Positions 46,888 to 53,566 of a stretch of DNA of 53,566 nt are shown piece by piece; the first letter of the stretch is position 1; each line of letters opens with the position of its first letter. Source of the DNA: an uncultured Actinomycetes bacterium. GTDB taxonomy: Bacteria; Actinomycetota; Actinomycetes; Nanopelagicales; Nanopelagicaceae. The stretch covers positions 1 through 53,566 of the forward strand of contig CAIXHZ010000015.1 in NCBI GenBank assembly GCA_903919375.1. Direction: 5' to 3'. The notes beneath the pieces are model-generated. The model was not told the DNA's origin, searched no databases, and saw nothing but the letters and a program-made list of their open reading frames with translations. The position numbers and the translations under genes are program-made.

Positions 46888-47994
46888 TTATTTCCGGTGG
46901 TTCAACCCAATCTCAATCGCTCTCCGTAGGGTTTTTCCTACCTCTTCGACCTCAATCAAGAAGCCGTCATGGCCAAAGGGCGAGGAAATCGTCACCAGGG
47001 GCTGCGCGGTAGGCGTGAGCTCCACAATCTCCTCCTGTAGGCGAGGCCAGAAGAGGCGATCAGAGTCGATTGAAATGACGATGACCGGGATGGTGATCGT
47101 GGCTAGCGCGGCTGCCACTCCCCCTCGACCTCGACCAACGTCATGCGAATTCATAGCCTCGGTGAGGACGATGTAGGTATTGGCATCAAAGCGTTTGGCT
47201 AACTTGTTGGCCTGATGATCTAAATAGGACTCCACGGCATAGCGACCAGTTTCATCACCTTGAAGTTCGCGACCAAAGCGAACATCCATCTCGGTTTCGG
47301 TGCGGTAGGTCAAGTGCGCTATTCGGCGGGCGATGCCCATGCCCTCGAGAGGCCCATGTTCCTTGTCATAGTAGTCGCCGCCATGAAAATCTTCATCGAC
47401 TTTGATGGCGCGAATCTGGATCGAAGCTGAACCGATCTGATCGCCTGTTGCTACTGCCGAGGATCCAATGGTGCAGATAGCAGCCACGCGATCAGGATGC
47501 TGGATTGCCCACTCGAGCGAGCGCATTCCACCCAGAGATGGCCCGACCGAGAGAATGTATCTCTTAATTCCAAGCAAATCTGTGAGAGCTAATTCAGCTG
47601 CCACCATGTCTCGAATATTGACTGACGGAAACCTGGCGCCCCATCGCTTACCATCTGGCGCCAATGAGGACGGACCGGTGCTGCCTTGGCAGCCGCCAAA
47701 CACATTGGGGCAGATGATGAAATATTTATCTGAATCCAAAGGAAGTCCCGGGCCGACAATAGACGGCCACCACCCTGGAACATCAGACCAGCCAGTCATC
47801 GCATGGTTAACGAGGATCGCATTATCGCGAGCTTCATTGAGAGTTCCCCATGTTTGATAAGCAATGGTGACGCTAGGAAGTATCTCTCCCGATTCAAGTT
47901 CGAGATCCCCGATGCTGAGAAATTGCCGATCCTCCGGTGCATGGCTCTCTAGCCAGGCACCGGTAACACAGTGATCAGATGTAGGAGTTCTCAT
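46888..47994 (-). CDS. metX: Homoserine O-acetyltransferase
   Basis: LVNHAMTGWSDVPGWWPSIVGPGLPLDSDKYFIICPNVFGGCQGSTGPSS; GPSLGGMRSLEWA; GHDGFLIE. Confidence 0.94.
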   Translation of the reverse strand: MRTPTSDHCVTGAWLESHAPEDRQFLSIGDLELESGEILPSVTIAYQTWGTLNEARDNAILVNHAMTGWSDVPGWWPSIVGPGLPLDSDKYFIICPNVFGGCQGSTGPSSLAPDGKRWGARFPSVNIRDMVAAELALTDLLGIKRYILSVGPSLGGMRSLEWAIQHPDRVAAICTIGSSAVATGDQIGSASIQIRAIKVDEDFHGGDYYDKEHGPLEGMGIARRIAHLTYRTETEMDVRFGRELQGDETGRYAVESYLDHQANKLAKRFDANTYIVLTEAMNSHDVGRGRGGVAAALATITIPVIVISIDSDRLFWPRLQEEIVELTPTAQPLVTISSPFGHDGFLIEVEEVGKTLRRAIEIGLNHRK

Positions 47995-48026
47995 ATCGGT
48001 TTGGCTTTACCCTTATTTGCTCCGGG

Positions 48027-49346
48027 CTACTTGGCCGCAGCAAATCCACCTTCGATATCGGCCTTGATGTCGTCGATATTTTCTAGACCCACGGAGAGAC
48101 GAATCAAACCGGGTGTCACGCCAGCAGTTAACTGCTCCTGCGCGTTGAGCTGTGAGTGAGTGGTCGAAGCCGGGTGAATAACGAGTGATCGCACATCTCC
48201 GATATTAGCGACATGGGAGTGCAAGACCAGACCTTCAACGAACTTCTTGCCCGCTTCAATTCCGCCCTTGATTTCGAAGGAGAGCACCGAGCCGCTGCCC
48301 TTAGGAGAATATTTCTGCGCCAAGGCATGCCATGGCGAGGAAGGAAGTGAGGCGTAGTTGACCTTCTCCACTTGTGGGTGGGCTTCCAGCCACTTAGCCA
48401 AGCTTTGCGCATTGGAAATATGGCGTTCAATGCGAAGCGAGAGCGTCTCAAGTCCCTGCGCCAAAAGCCAAGCGTTGAAGGGGCTGACTGCTGCGCCAGT
48501 ATCGCGGAGCAATGTGAGGCGAATTTTGAAGATGTAGGACAAGTTCGCGCCAAAGGCCGAGCCAACTCCTAGAGCTTGTGCGTAGACCAAACCGTGATAG
48601 CTAGGGTCTGGCTCATTAAAGCCAGGGAATGTTGCGGGATATTTAGCGAAGTCGAAGTTTCCGGAGTCGACGATTGCACCGACCACTGCATTTCCATGGC
48701 CAGAGAGAAACTTCGTAGCTGAGTGAACGACTACATCAGCGCCGTGTTCGATCGGACGGATTAGGAATGGTGTTGCCACGGTGTTATCGACGATCAATGG
48801 CACGCCAACTTCGTGGGCAACTTTTGCCACCGCTGCGATATCCAAAATTTCGTTCTTTGGATTTGCAATAGTTTCGCCAAAGAAAGCTTTGGTGTTGGGG
48901 CGAACCGCCTTCTTCCACGATTCTGGATCACTGGGATCTTCAACAAAGGTGACGTCGATACCGAACTTCTTCAAGGTGTAATGGAAGAGGTTGTAGGTGC
49001 CGCCATAGAGACTTGGGCTAGAGACAATATGGTCACCCGCTTCTGCAACATTTTGAATTGCATATGTTGTCGCCGCAGAACCAGATGCAAGGAGCAGCGC
49101 CGCTACCCCGCCTTCGAGTGAAGCTATGCGTTGCTCAACTGCATCTTGGGTCGGATTCATCAAGCGGGTGTAGATATTGCCGAGTTCGGCTAAACCAAAG
49201 AGATCGGCGGCATGCTTGGTATCCCGGAATTGATAGGCCGTGGTTTGGTAGAGCGGAAGTGCCCGCGCACCTGTTGTTGGATCCGGAACTTGACCGGCGT
49301 GGACTTGTCGAGTTTCAAAAGCTGCTTTTGTTAGATCAAATGACAT
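48027..49346 (-). CDS. metY: O-acetylhomoserine aminocarboxypropyltransferase / sulfhydrylase
   Basis: Start MSFDLTKAAF at 49346 with SD GGGAGG; FETRQVHAGQVPDPTTGARALPLYQTTAYQFRD; HSATKFLSGHGNAV. Confidence 0.94.
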   Translation of the reverse strand: MSFDLTKAAFETRQVHAGQVPDPTTGARALPLYQTTAYQFRDTKHAADLFGLAELGNIYTRLMNPTQDAVEQRIASLEGGVAALLLASGSAATTYAIQNVAEAGDHIVSSPSLYGGTYNLFHYTLKKFGIDVTFVEDPSDPESWKKAVRPNTKAFFGETIANPKNEILDIAAVAKVAHEVGVPLIVDNTVATPFLIRPIEHGADVVVHSATKFLSGHGNAVVGAIVDSGNFDFAKYPATFPGFNEPDPSYHGLVYAQALGVGSAFGANLSYIFKIRLTLLRDTGAAVSPFNAWLLAQGLETLSLRIERHISNAQSLAKWLEAHPQVEKVNYASLPSSPWHALAQKYSPKGSGSVLSFEIKGGIEAGKKFVEGLVLHSHVANIGDVRSLVIHPASTTHSQLNAQEQLTAGVTPGLIRLSVGLENIDDIKADIEGGFAAAK

Positions 49347-49417
49347 GAGTAACCTCCCAGAAAATAAGGGGGCCATAGAAAAATGCCGAAAGCCGAGGTG
49401 GAAACGGCAATTTCGTA

Positions 49418-49534
49418 GGACCCGCGCTTGCTGATTGCACTGTGCAATCAACCTGGTCTTCACCCGAAGCACCCCACCGCGGTGGAGGGTTGCCGTCCAG
49501 TAAGTCGGGGCTAAAACCTGGAACTCGTGACCGA
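49418..49534 (-). ncRNA. SAM-IV-like riboswitch upstream of metY
   Basis: Minus strand GGTCACGAGTTCCAG...AGCCCCGACTTACTGGACGGCAACCCTCCACCGCGGTGGGGTGCTTCGGGTGAAGACCAGGTTGATTGCACAGTGCAATCAGCAAGCGCGGGTCC; conserved core plus 3' hairpin of actinobacterial SAM-IV. Confidence 0.85.
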
Positions 49535-49550
49535 GACAAATACTAAAGGA

Positions 49551-51230
49551 TCATTCCTTTTCGCGCCAGCCTGATGTGATGGGCAAGCGGCGATCTTTTC
49601 CAAATGCTCGACTGGAGATCTTTGTTCCTGGTGGGTATTGGCGGCGCTTATATTCAGCAGCGTCGACCTTGCGAATGATTTGCATTGCCACTTCTTTATC
49701 AAAGCCAGCGGCGAGAACTCCGGCAAGCCCCAGATCCTCTTCGATATAAATATGCAGAATTTGATCAAGAAGTTGGTAATCCGGAAGTGAGTCAGAATCT
49801 TTTTGGCCGGGGTGCAATTCTGCACTCGGCTCTTTCTCAATAGAGGAGACCGGAATCGGTGGCAAGCCACCTTCGGAAATAGCGCGAGCATTGCGCCAGC
49901 GAGCTAGTGCCCAGACTTCGACTTTGAGAAGGTCTTTGATGGGCGCATATCCTCCGACTGCATCGCCGTAGAGTGTGGAGTAACCAACGGCCAATTCTGA
50001 TTTATTGCCAGTAGCTAAAACTAGATGGCCCTCTTGGTTGGAAAGACCCATCAACGTTGTACCGCGAACTCGCGCCTGTACATTTTCTTCGGCGAGGCCG
50101 GTAAGTCCCAAATTGTCGAGAAAGCTTGCGACCATCGGCTCAATCGAAATTACGCGATAATTCAAGCCAATTGCCTGCGCCAATTCTTTGGCATCTGTCA
50201 GCGAGTGATCAGAGGAGTATCGACTGGGTAGACCAACGCCAAATACTCGATGCGCACCAATCGCATCGGCTGCGATCGCAGCAACCAGTGCTGAATCAAT
50301 TCCACCGGATAGCCCCAATAGGACGCTAGGGAACTTATTCTTTTCGACATAGTCGCGCAGGCCATATACAAGTGCTAGCCAGGTTTGCTCGAGCTCGTCA
50401 TATCGCCTGGCCACGCCAGGGGTAAGCAGTTTGTAAGCAGCGACTGACTCTTCAGAGATTACAAGGTCGGGTTGACTTGTGCCCTTCATCGCCGAAATAT
50501 CGACCAACATGAGTCCGTCGTGGAATTGCGGCGCCCGAGCAAGTACCTCGCCTTGAGCATTAACAACAATGCTGTCGCCATCGAAAACTAAATCATCTTG
50601 CGCGCCGGTCATATTTACATAAACAAGGGGGGCTCCAATTTCACGGGCGCGAGTTTTGACAAGCGCCAATCGGAGATCATTTTTATTTCGCTCAAAGGGG
50701 CTGCCATTAGGGACTAATACCAAACCAGGATTGCGAGCAGCCAATTGCGCAACCGGACCTTCCGATCTCCAAATATCTTCGCAGATGGCAAATCCAATAT
50801 CTACGCCATGAAAGCGAACGACCAATGACTTATTTCCTGGCACAAAATTTCGGAACTCATCAAAAACGCCGTAGTTGGGGAGATGGTGTTTGATGTAGGT
50901 GGCAACAACTTGCCCACGATGAATAAGTGCGATTGCGTTTTGAGGCTTGTGAGTTTCACTCTCCTCGAGGTAGCCAACGACAACCAAGATTTCGCCGAAG
51001 TGTGTAGCGGCCAATGTGGCAGCTAGCTCACCAACGGCTTGGCGGCTGGCGCTGCGAAAACTCGCTCGCAGAGCGAGATCCTCAACGGGGTAGCCAGTAA
51101 TGGTCATCTCAGGAAAGAGTGCGATATGCACGCCTTGATCGGCGAGCTTTTCAACGCTGCTGAGGACAAGTGCTGTATTTGCGGTTAAATCGCCTACGGT
51201 CGTGTTGACCTGCGCAAGGGCAACCCGCAT
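49551..51230 (-). CDS. nadE: Glutamine-dependent NAD+ synthase
   Basis: Start MRVALAQVNTTVGDL; nitrilase-like domain, LLGLSGGIDSALVAAIAADAIG, SELAVGYSTLYGDAVGGYAPIKDLLK. Confidence 0.93.
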   Translation of the reverse strand: MRVALAQVNTTVGDLTANTALVLSSVEKLADQGVHIALFPEMTITGYPVEDLALRASFRSASRQAVGELAATLAATHFGEILVVVGYLEESETHKPQNAIALIHRGQVVATYIKHHLPNYGVFDEFRNFVPGNKSLVVRFHGVDIGFAICEDIWRSEGPVAQLAARNPGLVLVPNGSPFERNKNDLRLALVKTRAREIGAPLVYVNMTGAQDDLVFDGDSIVVNAQGEVLARAPQFHDGLMLVDISAMKGTSQPDLVISEESVAAYKLLTPGVARRYDELEQTWLALVYGLRDYVEKNKFPSVLLGLSGGIDSALVAAIAADAIGAHRVFGVGLPSRYSSDHSLTDAKELAQAIGLNYRVISIEPMVASFLDNLGLTGLAEENVQARVRGTTLMGLSNQEGHLVLATGNKSELAVGYSTLYGDAVGGYAPIKDLLKVEVWALARWRNARAISEGGLPPIPVSSIEKEPSAELHPGQKDSDSLPDYQLLDQILHIYIEEDLGLAGVLAAGFDKEVAMQIIRKVDAAEYKRRQYPPGTKISSRAFGKDRRLPITSGWREKE

Positions 51231-51362
51231 GGTGGTGAACTCTCGAGTGACCTCGCCGCTAGCCATATGACGAGCCTACGCTAAACTCAATCTCACCACT
51301 CACATGGACCAGGGACCCAATTGGGCCTTGAGTAGCCATGGTTAACGGGAAGAGGTTCTCTC

Positions 51363-52157
51363 ATGAGCCGCATCAGTATTAGTGATCTCGCTGCCAAAAA
51401 GCGCACCGGCGAGAAATGGTCAATGCTCACCTGCTACGAGCAGATGACTGCCGGAATCTTCGATGAAGCAGGAATCCCAGTTCTACTTGTCGGCGATAGC
51501 GCCGGCAATAACTTTCTTGGGGAAGAGAACACCATCCCCGTAACGGTCGATGAATTGCTCATGCTCACCACAGCGGTTGTGAAATCCTCCGCCCGTGCGA
51601 TGGTCGTGGCGGATTTCCCCTTCGGTTCCTACGAAGCCTCTCCCGAACAGGCGCTCGCCACTGGAATTAGATTCTTCAAAGAGGCAAAGGCTCACGCCAT
51701 CAAATTGGAGGGTGGGGCGCGGGTCGTTCCACAAATTATGCGCCTGATTGAATCTGGAATTCCCGTCATGGGCCACCTGGGTCTGACCCCACAATCCGTC
51801 CATGCGCTGGGCGGATTTAAAGTACAAGGCCGTGGAGCTGATGGAGAACGCATCAAGCAAGATGCTCGAGCTCTCCAAGCTGCTGGCGTCTTTGCCATAG
51901 TCCTCGAACTTGTTCCTGAAACACTGGCCAAAGAAATTGCCGAAGAACTCACCATTCCGATTATCGGAATTGGCGCTGGTAAATACTGCGATGCGCAGGT
52001 AATCGTCTGGACCGACTTGATGGGGCTCACGGTTGGTGCGCCGAAGTTGGCTAAGGCTTACCGAAATCTTCGTACCGAAATGATCGCTGCCGCTAAAGAA
52101 TGGTCGACTGATGTCGCCACTGGCGAATTTCCCGGGCCGGACCAAACATTTCATTAA
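51363..52157 (+). CDS. panB: 3-methyl-2-oxobutanoate hydroxymethyltransferase
   Basis: MLTCYEQMTAGIFDEAGIPVLLVGDSAGN; PVMGHLGLTPQSVHALGGFKVQGR; SD GAAGAGG. Confidence 0.95.
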   Translation: MSRISISDLAAKKRTGEKWSMLTCYEQMTAGIFDEAGIPVLLVGDSAGNNFLGEENTIPVTVDELLMLTTAVVKSSARAMVVADFPFGSYEASPEQALATGIRFFKEAKAHAIKLEGGARVVPQIMRLIESGIPVMGHLGLTPQSVHALGGFKVQGRGADGERIKQDARALQAAGVFAIVLELVPETLAKEIAEELTIPIIGIGAGKYCDAQVIVWTDLMGLTVGAPKLAKAYRNLRTEMIAAAKEWSTDVATGEFPGPDQTFH

Positions 52158-52168
52158 TCGCTACGCAC

Positions 52169-52174
52169 TAAGAT
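52169..52174 (+). promoter_or_regulatory. Putative -10 element for MFS transporter (TAAGAT, leaderless)
   Basis: TAAGAT-CCCTCC-ATG. Confidence 0.5.
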
Positions 52175-52180
52175 CCCTCC

Positions 52181-53461
52181 ATGCTGAAGAAGTTTGCGGT
52201 CGACCTAACGCCTCTTAAGAAGTATCCAGACTTTCGATTTCTCTGGTCGGCGGGATTAATTAGCAATTTCGGATCGATGATCACCTATGTGGCGCTCCCC
52301 TTTCAGATCAAGCTGCTCACCGGCTCCTATCTTCAAGTAGGCGCAATTGGATTGGTGGAACTTGTGCCCTTGATCGTCTTCGGGCTCTACGGCGGAGTCC
52401 TTGCCGACAAAGTGGATCGCAAGAAAATGATTTGGACCACCGAGTTCTTCGCACTCTTTGTCTCGCTGACGCTATTCGCCAACTCCCGACTCCACCATCC
52501 ACACATTATTTTGCTCTTTATTGTGGCCGGCACTTTTGCCGCCGTCGATGGCCTGCAACGACCTAGCCAGGATGCAATTTTGCCTCGATTAATTGAACAT
52601 CATGATCAACCATCAGCAAGTTCGCTGATGAGTTTGCGCTGGCAGTTCGGTGCAATTACCGGGCCAGCTGTCGCAGGATTCTTACTCGCGACCCTAGGAA
52701 TTGGCGCCGGCTATCTCTTCGATGTCGGTTCGTACATCATCTCAATCGCATTACTGGCCAAAGTTTCATCAGTGCCGCCAACCATTGAGAATGAACTTCC
52801 TGATTTCCAGAACCTCATAAATGGCATCAAATACGCGGTGACTCGCAAGGATTTATTGGGCACCTATGTCATCGACCTAGCAGCCATGTTCTTCGCCATG
52901 CCCAATGCACTCTTTCCCTTCTGGGCAGATCAACTCCACTCTCGCTGGGCCCTGGGGCTCTTCTACGCCGCCGGCACCATTGGTGCGATCGTCACGACGT
53001 TAACCAGCGGTTGGATGCGAACCTATCGATATCACGGACGCGCCATAATGCTAGCTGCGATCGGTTGGGGAATTGCGATCACACTTGCTGGTTCGACCCA
53101 TTCGCTGGCATTTACATTAATATTTTTGGGATTGGCGGGCGCATCCGACCAAGTAAGCGCCCTCTGTCGGGGAATTTTATGGAATCAATCCATTCCCGAC
53201 GAATATCGCGGTCGATTAGCCGGAATTCAACTCCTTTCGTACTCTGTCGGACCTCTTGGTGGGCAAATGCGCGCAGGATCTATGGCCGCATGGACAAATT
53301 TACGTACATCTGTGGTCAGCGGCGGCCTCTTATGCATCGGTTTTGTCTCACTTTTCTCGGCTGCACTCCCTGATTTTCGGAAATATGACAACCAAACCAA
53401 CAAATTTGCCGTCGCACAGAAGAAAATTCGCGATCAAGAGGCAAATAATTCCCAAAATTGA
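52181..53461 (+). CDS. MFS transporter (EntS/DHA3-like)
   Basis: 426 aa; FRFLWSAGLISNFGSMITYVALPFQIKLLTGS; GLYGGVLADKVDRKKMIW; multi-TM. Confidence 0.9.
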   Translation: MLKKFAVDLTPLKKYPDFRFLWSAGLISNFGSMITYVALPFQIKLLTGSYLQVGAIGLVELVPLIVFGLYGGVLADKVDRKKMIWTTEFFALFVSLTLFANSRLHHPHIILLFIVAGTFAAVDGLQRPSQDAILPRLIEHHDQPSASSLMSLRWQFGAITGPAVAGFLLATLGIGAGYLFDVGSYIISIALLAKVSSVPPTIENELPDFQNLINGIKYAVTRKDLLGTYVIDLAAMFFAMPNALFPFWADQLHSRWALGLFYAAGTIGAIVTTLTSGWMRTYRYHGRAIMLAAIGWGIAITLAGSTHSLAFTLIFLGLAGASDQVSALCRGILWNQSIPDEYRGRLAGIQLLSYSVGPLGGQMRAGSMAAWTNLRTSVVSGGLLCIGFVSLFSAALPDFRKYDNQTNKFAVAQKKIRDQEANNSQN

Positions 53462-53566
53462 TCGCTCGGAAGATTTTTTCGTAAAAGTTTTCGAGCATTT
53501 AATTTTTTTTCGATATCAAATCGTCGGAAATACATAAAAAAATAAAAAAATAATGTTGCGACACGC

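Noticed and set aside
51483-52154. 223-aa minus-strand ORF
   Set aside because: Entirely antisense to panB, which has clear family motifs.

Overview
The window is dense and chromosomal-looking, with no IS elements, prophage, CRISPR array, rRNA or tRNA detected. The gene content and order look actinobacterial, possibly a streamlined planktonic lineage (inference). The left third holds a carotenoid locus: CrtA-like monooxygenase, CruF-like hydratase, CruG-like glycosyltransferase, CrtD-like desaturase, GGPP synthase, phytoene desaturase and phytoene synthase. It sits inside a metF / prenyl synthase / Ser-Thr kinase / class II DAHP synthase neighbourhood that resembles one in Mycobacterium. The centre holds glycogen synthesis genes, era, the dprA-comM-yraN-rnhB-lepB-rplS block, sepH, psuG/psuK and convergent parC/parE. 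The right part holds two tail-to-tail secreted lectin-like proteins sharing a C-terminal domain, a CDGSH protein, the principal sigma factor, and metX/metY preceded by a SAM-IV-like riboswitch. It ends with nadE, panB and an MFS transporter. The best leads are: (1) a translationally coupled 7-gene operon linking an alcohol dehydrogenase, a pirin and an alpha/beta hydrolase to acyclic keto/glycosyl carotenoid genes; (2) the secreted protein pair with a shared IPGC...C.WKPSVH domain; (3) a ParC lacking the C-terminal DNA-wrapping domain; (4) a recurrent TANNNT-N6-start (leaderless) promoter architecture, including overlapping divergent -10 boxes for glgC/glgA. All family calls come from reading the translations; no database search was run.
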